Positions 8,680-15,362 of a stretch of 17,966 bases of DNA are shown here, in pieces. Under the pieces are notes generated by a model. The model searched no databases and was not told the origin of the DNA. It saw only the letters and a list, made by a program, of their open reading frames with translations. Both the position numbers and the translations under genes were made by a program. The stretch comes from Robbsia sp050955065 (lineage in GTDB: Bacteria; Pseudomonadota; Gammaproteobacteria; Burkholderiales; Burkholderiaceae). The stretch is from NCBI GenBank assembly GCA_050955065.1, contig JBPBQT010000200.1, positions 1 to 17,966 of the forward strand, read 5' to 3'. Position 1 is the first letter of the stretch; each line of letters opens with the position of its first letter.

Positions 8680-10275
8680 ATGCTCGAATCAAATCTCAAA
8701 AATCAGTTGAAGGGCTATCTCGAACGGGTCACGTTGCCGATCGAGATCGTCGCATCGCTCGACGACAGCGAGAAGTCGTTCGAGCTGCAGGGGTTGCTGC
8801 GCGAAATCGCGGAACTCTCGGCACACATCACCGTGACGGAGCGGGCAGACGACGAGCACCGCAAGCCGTCCTTCTCGATCAACCGCCCGGGCGCCGATGT
8901 CGGCATCCGCTTCGCGGCGATCCCGATGGGGCATGAATTCACCTCGCTGGTCCTCGCGCTGCTGCAGGTCGGCGGCCACCCGGTCAAGCTCGAGCAGGAC
9001 GTGATCGAGCAGATCCGCAATCTCGACGGCGACTTTGCGTTCGAGACCTACATTTCGCTGTCGTGCCAGAACTGTCCGGAAGTGGTGCAGGCGCTGAACG
9101 TGATGGCCCTGATCAACCCGCGCATCCGCAGCGTGACGATCGACGGCGCCCTCTTCCAGGATGAAGTCGAGAAGAAGGAGATCATGGCGGTCCCCACCGT
9201 CTACATGAACGGCGTGGTGTTCGGCCAGGGTCGCACGAGCGTCGAGGAGATCCTCTCGAAGCTCGACACCGGCGCAGTCGCCCGCAAGGCCGAGGCGCTG
9301 GCCTCGAAAGAGCAGTTCGACGTGCTGGTGGTGGGCGGCGGACCGGCTGCCGCCGCGGCGGCGATCTACGCGGCACGCAAGGGTATCCGCACCGGCGTCG
9401 TCGCCGAGCGCTTCGGCGGTCAGGTACTGGATACGCTCGCGATCGAAAATTTCGTGTCCGTCCAGGAAACCGAGGGACCGAAATTCGCGGCCGCGCTGGA
9501 ACAGCATGTCAAGAGCTACGACGTGGACATCATGGACCTGCAGCGCGCCGAAAGTCTGGTGAAGGGACAGAAGAACATCGAGATCAAGCTGGCGAACGGC
9601 GCGGTGTTGACCAGCAAGACGGTCATCCTGGCGACCGGCGCACGCTGGCGCGAGATCAACGTCCCGGGCGAGCGCGAGTACCGCAATCACGGCGTGGCCT
9701 ACTGTCCGCACTGTGACGGTCCGCTGTTCAAGGGCAAGCGCGTCGCGGTGATCGGTGGCGGCAACTCCGGCGTGGAAGCCGCGATCGACCTCGCCGGCAT
9801 CGTCGCGGACGTGACGCTGATCGAATTCGGCACCGAACTGCGCGCCGATGCGGTATTGCAGAAGAAACTGCGCAGCCTGGGCAACGTGACCATCATCATG
9901 AATGCACAGACCAGCGAGATCACCGGCGACGGCAAGAAGGTCAACGGCCTGGCATTCAAGGAGCGCAGCTCCGGCGAGACGAAGCACATCGCGCTCGAAG
10001 GCGTGTTCGTGCAGATCGGACTGGTGCCGAACACCGAATGGCTGAAGGATTCGGTCGCGCTGTCCCGGCACGGCGAGATCCAGGTCGACGCGAAGGGTCA
10101 GACGTCGATGCCGGGCGTGTTCGCCGCGGGCGACGTGACGACCGTGCCGTACAAGCAGATCGTGATTGCCGTGGGCGAAGGCGCGAAGGCCGCACTCTCC
10201 GCTTTCGATCATCTGATCCGTCACTCCGACAGCGACGAGACGGCGCCGGTTGCGGCCGAGGCGGTCGCCGCCTGA
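8680..10275 (+). CDS. ahpF: Alkyl hydroperoxide reductase subunit F
   Basis: AhpF is the FAD-dependent NADH:AhpC disulfide reductase. I place the start at the ATG at 8680 (MLESNLKNQLKGYLERVTLP), which gives 531 residues, close to the 521 of the E. coli protein. A longer frame from 8593 adds 29 residues that look like untranslated leader. The N-terminal tandem thioredoxin-fold domain (to about residue 200) carries SLSCQNCPE with Cys129 and Cys132, at the positions known from E. coli. The FAD motif is VVGGGPAAAAAAIYAARKG (217-235), the redox centre is YCPHCDGP (Cys342 and Cys345), the NADH motif is AVIGGGNSGVEAAIDLAG (356-373), and GVFAAGDVTTVPYKQIVIAV (479-498) closes the FAD domain. The third glycine of the FAD GxGxxG motif is Ala here. 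The tail after residue 515 is short, acidic and Ala-rich. A strong terminator follows. Confidence 0.97.
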   Translation: MLESNLKNQLKGYLERVTLPIEIVASLDDSEKSFELQGLLREIAELSAHITVTERADDEHRKPSFSINRPGADVGIRFAAIPMGHEFTSLVLALLQVGGHPVKLEQDVIEQIRNLDGDFAFETYISLSCQNCPEVVQALNVMALINPRIRSVTIDGALFQDEVEKKEIMAVPTVYMNGVVFGQGRTSVEEILSKLDTGAVARKAEALASKEQFDVLVVGGGPAAAAAAIYAARKGIRTGVVAERFGGQVLDTLAIENFVSVQETEGPKFAAALEQHVKSYDVDIMDLQRAESLVKGQKNIEIKLANGAVLTSKTVILATGARWREINVPGEREYRNHGVAYCPHCDGPLFKGKRVAVIGGGNSGVEAAIDLAGIVADVTLIEFGTELRADAVLQKKLRSLGNVTIIMNAQTSEITGDGKKVNGLAFKERSSGETKHIALEGVFVQIGLVPNTEWLKDSVALSRHGEIQVDAKGQTSMPGVFAAGDVTTVPYKQIVIAVGEGAKAALSAFDHLIRHSDSDETAPVAAEAVAA

Positions 10276-10392
10276 TCGCGGGATTCGCCGGCTGCCGTGC
10301 AGATTCGCCTGCGTGACGATCGAACGTGATCGGTCGCGCGGCAACAGGATCGAGCGACCTCGGGCAGAATCCAGCAAAATCAAGCCGTTGTG

Positions 10393-10427
10393 AAAAAGCC
10401 GGTCTTCTTGCGAAGACCGGCTTTTTT
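10393..10427 (+). terminator. Intrinsic terminator after ahpF
   Basis: Arms 10393-10407 and 10412-10426 pair perfectly (AAAAAGCCGGTCTTC with its complement) around a TTGC loop, and six T end the right arm. The A-run on the left would also allow termination on the minus strand. Confidence 0.92.
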
Positions 10428-10465
10428 CATGGGCGCGCCGGTATCGGAATGCCCCGATATTTTTT

Positions 10466-10512
10466 CATCCTATAGGAATCATCCTATTCACTTAATAGGT
10501 TTGCCATCCTAT
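10466..10512. promoter_or_regulatory. Cluster of five CCTAT motifs, candidate operator
   Basis: CATCCTAT occurs three times in direct orientation (10466-10473, 10480-10487, 10505-10512). The reverse motif ATAGG occurs twice (10472-10476 and 10495-10499). The first copy forms the palindrome CCTATAGG. The region is AT-rich compared with its surroundings and lies between the ahpF terminator and a small ORF. Such spacing suggests cooperative binding of a regulator, but I do not recognise the motif. Confidence 0.45.
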
Positions 10513-10553
10513 GTTTGATAAATCAAATTAAACGAACCGCAACGGCTCTCGCG

Positions 10554-10793
10554 ATGGTCAGGTCCGGCCTCTCCGCCGCGTTGCACCCCATCATGCGACA
10601 GACCTCACTTGACACGGCGATTGCAACCCTGAACCTGTTGAGTTGCCTGCGCCGGCAGCCCGAGCGGCAGCAGCTGTTTCTCGAACACAAGGCCCGTGCC
10701 ATCGCCGACGTCGTGACGCTGGCGTTCGACGAATCCGATGCCGAACGCCAGGAGGCGCTGTTTTCGCTGGTCCGCGTGATCAACCTGATCTGA
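10554..10793 (+). CDS. Small hypothetical protein
   Basis: I do not recognise this product. From the ATG at 10554 it has 79 residues. The same frame could start at a TTG at 10515 (92 residues) or an ATG at 10593 (66 residues). None has a clear Shine-Dalgarno. The TTG overlaps the edge of the CCTAT cluster and a possible -10 (TATGTT, 10510-10515), so a later start is more likely. The protein is mostly helical and polar, with charged stretches (LRRQPERQQLFLEHKARAI, and FDESDAERQEALFSLVRVIN) and two Cys-free halves; a single Cys lies in LLSCLRR. No signal peptide or membrane helix is evident. It might be a small cytosolic regulator or a non-coding stretch. The nearby motif cluster is the main argument that something is expressed here. 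Confidence 0.4.
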   Translation: MVRSGLSAALHPIMRQTSLDTAIATLNLLSCLRRQPERQQLFLEHKARAIADVVTLAFDESDAERQEALFSLVRVINLI

Positions 10794-10825
10794 GCGGACC
10801 TGACCCGACGCGCGCCCGCGGAAAA

Positions 10826-11002
10826 TCAGAAACGCTGACGGATGCCCACGGTCGCCGCGACCTGGCTATCCGTCGAAAAAGCGCTCAGGCCGTCGATGCC
10901 GGCCGTCGGACCCGGGTCGCCGGTGCCGCTGACGTGCCGGCACTCCCCTTCCCTGTACACGTCGGTACGCTTGGACAGTGCGCACGCGGCCTGCCCGCAA
11001 CC
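10826..11002 (-). pseudogene. Remnant of a Gram-negative porin (C-terminal end)
   Basis: Read on the minus strand, the frame ending in TGA at 10828-10826 gives ALSKRTDVYREGECRHVSGT, then GDPGPTAGIDGLSAFSTDSQ, then VAATVGIRQRF. This matches the last two to three beta-strands of Burkholderia-type porins (Porin_4), which end in LSKRT(D)xY..., ...QHVSGTG..., ...VAVTVGLRH(R/K)F with a terminal Phe. Porins of this type have about 350-400 residues, and only about 58 recognisable residues remain. Upstream codons on the minus strand do not continue the fold in any frame I read. Extra Cys and Arg residues replace usual strand residues, as expected of decay. No start, signal peptide or ribosome site belongs to it. 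The rest of 10794-11204 contains no gene I can support. Confidence 0.7.
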
Positions 11003-11204
11003 ACGCGGCGCGATGAAAAACCAACGGTTCCCGTCGCATCGTCGCGTCGATTCCTGCCTGTTGAAACGCAAGCCGCCGGGCATGCTGCGTCGACGGCCTG
11101 AAATTGGCCCCGGAAAACTGTTTTAATCGCTTGATCAGTTTTTTCTTACATTGTTACAGTCACGACGCGTGAGCCCACGCGACACTCCCAAAAAGGACCG
11201 TACT

Positions 11205-11864
11205 GTGAATTACCTGAAAGGACTCGCGCTCGTCGCGATGACCGTCGCGACCCTCGGCGCCGCACCCGCCATGGCGCAGGAAGTCTTCGTGCAGGGCGGC
11301 ACGCAAGGCGGCGGCGTCGGCGCGGCACTGGGCCTCACCAGTTGGGCGGGAATGCACGCCGATATCGATGGCTTCAACGTGACCCATGATTTCCACGCGG
11401 GCGACAACAAATTCCATGGCACGCTGCACGTGCGCCACGCGGGCCTGTACGTGGACCTGTTCCCGTTCGCCGGCAGCGGTTTTCGGGTCACCACCGGCGC
11501 GCTGTTCAATCGCGACCGCCTCGAGAGCGTCGTGGTCCCCGACGATGGCTACTACACGTTGGACGGCAACCGCATTCCGGCGGCCCTGGCGGCCGGACAG
11601 ACGGCGGCGATGACAGCGCGTTTTCCCACGGTCATGCCCTATCTGGGCATCGGTTTCGGGCACAAGCCCGTGAGCAAGGGCCTGGGATTCGTCGCCGATC
11701 TCGGGGTCGCCTACGGCCGGCCGCGGGTGAATTTCACGGGACCTGGGTTGCTCGCCTCGCTGGCCGGATCGGCATTGCGCGAAGAGGAAGACAAGATCCG
11801 CGATTCGATCCAGCGCTACCGCGTCTATCCAGTAGTCCAGATCGGTGCCAGCTACCGCTTTTGA
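11205..11864 (+). CDS. Outer-membrane beta-barrel protein
   Basis: The GTG at 11205 follows an AAGGA (11193-11197) with seven bases between and opens with a standard signal peptide (MNYLKGLALVAMTVATLGAA, then PAMA with a cut before QE). An upstream TTG at 11151 in the same frame has no such support. The 219-residue precursor has alternating polar and hydrophobic strands: TQGGGVGAALGLTSW, GTLHVRHAGLYVDLFPF, GFRVTTGALFNRDRL, VMPYLGIGFGHKP, GLGFVADLGVAYG. It ends in VVQIGASYRF, with the terminal Phe used by the BAM machinery. The size suits an eight-stranded barrel. I know similar uncharacterised barrels in beta- and gammaproteobacteria but can assign no function. The gene stands alone, just before a chemoreceptor gene on the same strand. 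Confidence 0.75.
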   Translation: MNYLKGLALVAMTVATLGAAPAMAQEVFVQGGTQGGGVGAALGLTSWAGMHADIDGFNVTHDFHAGDNKFHGTLHVRHAGLYVDLFPFAGSGFRVTTGALFNRDRLESVVVPDDGYYTLDGNRIPAALAAGQTAAMTARFPTVMPYLGIGFGHKPVSKGLGFVADLGVAYGRPRVNFTGPGLLASLAGSALREEEDKIRDSIQRYRVYPVVQIGASYRF

Positions 11865-11892
11865 GTATTTGCTTCCCGCCGCGCGTTGGTGC

Positions 11893-11919
11893 TCAAGTTC
11901 GGTGGTGATGTGCCGCTAA
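11893..11919 (+). promoter_or_regulatory. Sigma-28 (FliA) promoter of the chemoreceptor gene
   Basis: TCAAGTTC (11893-11900), exactly 11 bases, then GCCGCTAA (11912-11919) match the FliA consensus TAAAGTTT-N11-GCCGATAA at 13 of 16 positions with correct spacing. Transcription would begin near 11926, giving a leader of about 40 bases before the ATG at 11967. This also argues against the longer reading frame that begins at 11886. Confidence 0.8.
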
Positions 11920-11966
11920 AGAGGGACCGTAAAATACGGCAAAAAATTCCCCAGAGGCTCACCCAC

Positions 11967-13529
11967 ATGCTCTTTCAATCAACACTTGCGTCGCGCATCG
12001 CGACCGGATTCGCCGCGCTCCTGCTTTCGCTGGTGGTGCTGACGGCCGTCGGCATCGTTCAGGTCAACAAGATCAACGACAGATTGACCACGATCAATGA
12101 CGTCAACGGCGTGAAGGAACGCTACGCGATCAATTTCCGTGGCAGCGTGCACGATCGTGCGATCGCCGTGCGCGACATCCTGCTCGTGCCGGCCAGCGAG
12201 TTGCCGACGGTCGTCGACCATATCGCCCAGCTCGAAGCCGTCTACCAGAAATCGGCGGAACCGATGGACAGCCTGTTCGCCGCCGGCGCGGGCATCTCCG
12301 CGGCGGAACGCGACCAGTTGCAGAAGATCAAGGCGGCCGAAGCGCAGACCGTGCCGCTGGTGCATCAGGCGATCGCCATGCAGCAGCGCGGCGAGACGCC
12401 CGCCGCCACCGCCCTCGTGCTCGAGCAGGCGCGCCCCGCCTTCATCGGGTGGCTGGCCGCGGTCAACGGCTTCATCGACATGGAGGAAGAACTGAACGGT
12501 GGGCAGACCGCGGCGGCGCGTAGCGTCGGCGTGAACTTCCAATACCTGATGGTCGGCCTGACCCTCGCCGCCATCCTGCTCGGTTCGCTGATCGCCTGGC
12601 GCATCACGCGGCACATCACGCTCGCGCTCGGCGGCGAGCCGCAGGACGTGAAGCGGATCACGACGGCGATCGGCGACGGCAACCTGGCGATGCCGTTGCA
12701 CCTGCGCGCCGGCGACACCGACAGCATCCTTGCCTCCCTCGGCCGGATGCAGACGGCACTGCGTACCGTGGTCGACGACGTGCGCGGGCATGCGGACGGC
12801 GTCTCCACCGCCAGCGGCCAGATCGCCCAGGGCAGCGCCGACCTGGCGAAACGCACCGAAGAGCAGGCCGCGTCGCTGCAGCAGACCGCGGCGTCGATGG
12901 AGCAGGTCGCCGTCACCGTGCGCAACACCGCCGACAGCGCGCAGCAGGCCCGCACGCTGGCGACGACGACCGCCACCGAGGTCGAACGCGGCAGCACGAT
13001 GGTCCAGGGCATCGTGCAGACGATGGCCGGCATCACCGCCGAATCCAACAAGATCGCCGATATCACGTCGGTGATCGAGGGCATCGCCTTCCAGACCAAT
13101 ATCCTCGCGCTGAACGCCGCGGTCGAGGCCGCCCGCGCCGGCGAGCAGGGCCGGGGATTCGCCGTCGTGGCCACGGAAGTGCGCTCGCTCGCGCAGCGCT
13201 CGTCCAGCGCGGCGAAGGAGATCAAGGGACTGATCGGCGCGTCGGTCGAACGCGTGCACGCCGGCGCCGCCGAGATCCAGGGCGCCGCGGAAACCATGTC
13301 GCAGATCCTGACCTCGGTGCGTCGCGTCAACGACATCGTCAACGACATCGCGCAGGCCTCGGTCGCACAGGCGAGCGGCGTCGACGGAGTCGGCCGCTCG
13401 GTGTCGCATATGGACGAAACCACGCAGCAGAACGCCGCGCTGGTCGAGCAGACGACGGCCGCCGCGCAGTCGCTGGACGAACAGTCGCAACAGCTGCGCA
13501 CGGCCGTCGGCGTATTCCGTACGCGCTGA
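11967..13529 (+). CDS. Methyl-accepting chemotaxis protein
   Basis: This is a 520-residue transmembrane chemoreceptor. TM1 spans about residues 11-33. A periplasmic region of about 155 residues (34-190), helical and probably of the 4HB_MCP type, is followed by TM2 (about 191-212), HAMP (about 213-265) and the cytoplasmic signalling coiled coil. The hairpin tip that binds CheA and CheW is clear: EGIAFQTNILALNAAVEAAR, then AGEQGRGFAVVATEVRSLAQ (residues 371-410). Methylation-type stretches with EEQAASLQQTAASMEQ lie on the first arm. No C-terminal NWETF-like pentapeptide for CheR/CheB docking is present; the protein ends VGVFRTR. The start at 11967 follows AGAGG (11953-11957) and lies downstream of a sigma-28 promoter, so expression with the flagellar late genes is expected. 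The ligand is unknown. Confidence 0.93.
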   Translation: MLFQSTLASRIATGFAALLLSLVVLTAVGIVQVNKINDRLTTINDVNGVKERYAINFRGSVHDRAIAVRDILLVPASELPTVVDHIAQLEAVYQKSAEPMDSLFAAGAGISAAERDQLQKIKAAEAQTVPLVHQAIAMQQRGETPAATALVLEQARPAFIGWLAAVNGFIDMEEELNGGQTAAARSVGVNFQYLMVGLTLAAILLGSLIAWRITRHITLALGGEPQDVKRITTAIGDGNLAMPLHLRAGDTDSILASLGRMQTALRTVVDDVRGHADGVSTASGQIAQGSADLAKRTEEQAASLQQTAASMEQVAVTVRNTADSAQQARTLATTTATEVERGSTMVQGIVQTMAGITAESNKIADITSVIEGIAFQTNILALNAAVEAARAGEQGRGFAVVATEVRSLAQRSSSAAKEIKGLIGASVERVHAGAAEIQGAAETMSQILTSVRRVNDIVNDIAQASVAQASGVDGVGRSVSHMDETTQQNAALVEQTTAAAQSLDEQSQQLRTAVGVFRTR

Positions 13530-13571
13530 GAAGGTCGCGCCGGCGCTCGCTATGCTCAGGCGGGCGCCACG

Positions 13572-14021
13572 CTATTTCGCGAGCGCGTCCTGGTGCATCT
13601 TTGCCGCGGCCGCCTTGTAGTCGTAGGTCGGATAGAACTCGGTGCGATAACCGCCCCATGCGGTGGTCTCGATCGCCCGATTGACCTCGCGCAACTTCTC
13701 GGCGGGTACCCGCAACGTCACCACCTGCCCGATCCCCATCATCACGTACCACGACACGACCTCCACGCCGGGCGGCGGGAAGGTCTTGAAGTAGCCCTGC
13801 TCCGTGAGCTGCTGATTGATCTTCGGCAACGGTTTGGATTCATCGTGCCGCAGGAAGATCGTCAGCAGGAACGTGCCGTCGTTCAGGGGTACGGGCGGCG
13901 GCATCTGCGGCGCGTTCTCGGCGTTCTGCGCCGCGCGGGCCTCCTGCGCCGGCACGCACAGCGGCGACAGCGCCGCGAGAGCGAGCATGACGCCCGCGAG
14001 CCGACTCGTTTTTTTCGACAT
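13572..14021 (-). CDS. Exported protein of unknown function (149 aa)
   Basis: The ATG at 14021 follows AAGGA with seven bases between, and it gives a clear signal peptide (MSKKTSRLAGVMLALAALSP, then a likely cut after ARA near residue 30). The mature part begins with a Pro-rich stretch (APQMPPPVPLNDG), then has a compact alpha/beta domain with TFLLTIFLRHDESKPLPKIN, PPPGVEVVSWYVMMGIGQVV, TLRVPAEKLREVNRAIETTA and TEFYPTYDYK. The strand-helix order suggests a small ferredoxin-like or dimeric alpha-beta fold. I have a sense of similar hypothetical proteins in other Burkholderiales but cannot name a family. It faces the chemoreceptor gene with only 42 bases between the stop codons and no clear terminator. 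A longer frame upstream of the ATG runs through non-coding DNA and is not supported. Confidence 0.7.
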   Translation of the reverse strand: MSKKTSRLAGVMLALAALSPLCVPAQEARAAQNAENAPQMPPPVPLNDGTFLLTIFLRHDESKPLPKINQQLTEQGYFKTFPPPGVEVVSWYVMMGIGQVVTLRVPAEKLREVNRAIETTAWGGYRTEFYPTYDYKAAAAKMHQDALAK

Positions 14022-14140
14022 GGATGCATCCTTCAAGGGCATGTGGCGCGTCGCACCGCCACCCGGGCGGCGACGCGGGGAGATTGCCTCTCCATGATCG
14101 TCCAAAACGCCGGCGTCGGCTGGCGACGCGCCCGGCTCGA

Positions 14141-14405
14141 TTGCCGGGCGGTCGCAACGGGTTGAGTGCGATCCAGCGCTGGCCCCTGGATGACGACGGC
14201 GTCGTCGTCGACCGTTTGGCGCTCGCGCACACCGGCCTGCGCCTGAGCAATGTGCGCCCGCGCGCTGTATCTGAACAACGGCGTGGACTGGCTCGATGTC
14301 GCGAAGATCGTGTCGCTGGAGTACCCGGTCATGGCCCGCTGCGACGCCCTCGACGGCGCGACCGACGGCCTGATTTCCCACATGCCGGCGTGCAAGGTCC
14401 GATTC
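14141..14405 (+). pseudogene. Remnant of a tannase/feruloyl esterase family gene
   Basis: Two pieces in different frames, in the right order and about the right distance apart, match the tannase/feruloyl esterase family (PF07519). The first (14147-14206) reads GGRNGLSAIQRWPLDDDGVV, like the region just after the catalytic Ser (GCSxGGRxG...QRxPxDxDG). The second (from about 14250 to 14405) contains NNGVDWLDVAKI and then ARCDALDGATDGLISHMPAC, like the conserved CDxxDGxxDG motif with its Ca-site and disulfide Cys. Intact family members have about 500-600 residues. Here both ends are missing, the Ser itself is lost, and a frameshift lies between 14206 and 14250. No start or ribosome site is present. 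Nothing recognisable lies between 14022 and 14140. Confidence 0.65.
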
Positions 14406-14420
14406 CGGCGATGCTCGGCC

Positions 14421-14460
14421 GCACCCGGCCGCACCCAGCCGCACCCGGCCGCACCCGGCC
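14421..14460. repeat. 10-bp tandem repeat, four copies
   Basis: GCACCCGGCC is repeated four times head to tail; the second copy has one change (GCACCCAGCC). The array begins just after the esterase remnant. The remaining bases to 14591 hold a CCCACGTGGG palindrome (14487-14496) and no gene I can support. Confidence 0.85.
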
Positions 14461-14591
14461 GCTGCGCCGCTATCCGTCATGGGTCCCCCACGTGGGCGGC
14501 GACGCCAGCGCGGCGAGCCGTTTCGTGTGCAGTCCGGCGGCCTGATACCGCCTCGCCTCGGCATGCGCGGGCGTCGCGTCGTGACGCGGTG

Positions 14592-15347
14592 TCAGCGCGC
14601 CGCGTCGTCCGACGTCGCGGGTTTCGGCGCATCCTGCCCCGTGTACAGCAGATCGCACGCCACCAGCACCAGCAGCGCGGCCGGCGCCAGCAACGGCAGG
14701 CGCAGCGCGCCGGCTGCGAGCGCGCCCGCGCCGGCGGCCAGGCTGTAGAAGAGCCAGGCGCAACCCGGCAGCAGCACGTCGGCGAGCGCGGGCGCCACCT
14801 CGCCCTGCCTTCGGCCGAACCATCCCGAAACATAACGCCCGACGAGGGCATCGCTGAACTTCACCATGTTGTTCGTCACGACGATGGTCTGGATCGACAT
14901 GCCGCCGAATTTCGAGATGGTTTCCCCCTGCATCGCCATGGCCAGGCCGAGCAGCGGCAGCTCCAGCGGCACGCCCGCCCCGGCGCGCAGTCGCACCACG
15001 CTCGCCACCACCAGCACCAGCGCGACCACGACCAGTTCCACCGCGGGCCGGCGCAGGTGCCGTTTCAGAAAGCTCGCGATGATGCCGCCGAGGAAAAACA
15101 GCGCCACCGCGAAGCCGATCAGATAAAAGCGCGGCCACTGTCCGCGGGCGAACGTCAGGCCGAGCTGGACCGTATTGCCGGTCATGATGCCCGGGTAGAT
15201 GCCGCCGATGTCCAGGAAGCCGATGACCTCGACATAGCCGGCGATCGCGGCCAGTGCGATGACGCGCCGCAACGAAACGAACAACGAGGGCGCGGCGGGC
15301 GACGGTGCGGGCGATGCAGCGGGAGACGGTGCGGCGGAAGCGGACAT
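14592..15347 (-). CDS. DUF1275 (YoaK family) membrane protein
   Basis: The 251-residue product carries the DUF1275 signature near its start: AGYVEVIGFLDIGGIYPGIM followed by TGNTVQLG. About six hydrophobic segments are visible, near residues 28-50, 72-92, 103-121, 126-145, 188-210 and 215-235. They fit a six-helix inner-membrane protein. The N-terminal 20 residues are Ala/Ser/Pro repeats and are probably disordered. The family has no established function. The gene begins 15 bases after the CoA-transferase stop and is therefore probably the third gene of the oxalate operon. No good Shine-Dalgarno is seen, so translational coupling is possible. A role in moving oxalate, formate or another small solute is a guess from context alone. 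Confidence 0.85.
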   Translation of the reverse strand: MSASAAPSPAASPAPSPAAPSLFVSLRRVIALAAIAGYVEVIGFLDIGGIYPGIMTGNTVQLGLTFARGQWPRFYLIGFAVALFFLGGIIASFLKRHLRRPAVELVVVALVLVVASVVRLRAGAGVPLELPLLGLAMAMQGETISKFGGMSIQTIVVTNNMVKFSDALVGRYVSGWFGRRQGEVAPALADVLLPGCAWLFYSLAAGAGALAAGALRLPLLAPAALLVLVACDLLYTGQDAPKPATSDDAAR

Positions 15348-15362
15348 GGCGATCTGGGCGAT

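Noticed and set aside
8689..10383. A 564-codon minus-strand frame opposite ahpF
   Set aside because: Shadow of ahpF; no family motif, and it runs through the ahpF region without its own ribosome site.
11886..11966. N-terminal extension of the chemoreceptor
   Set aside because: A sigma-28 promoter lies within it, and the ATG at 11967 with AGAGG upstream puts TM1 at the expected place.
11979..13490. A 503-codon minus-strand frame opposite the chemoreceptor gene
   Set aside because: Low-complexity Arg/Gly/Asp-rich shadow; the chemoreceptor is unmistakable on the other strand.
14487..14496. CCCACGTGGG palindrome as an operator
   Set aside because: A single GC-rich palindrome at no promoter; it lies downstream of the DUF1275 stop and has no T-run for a terminator.
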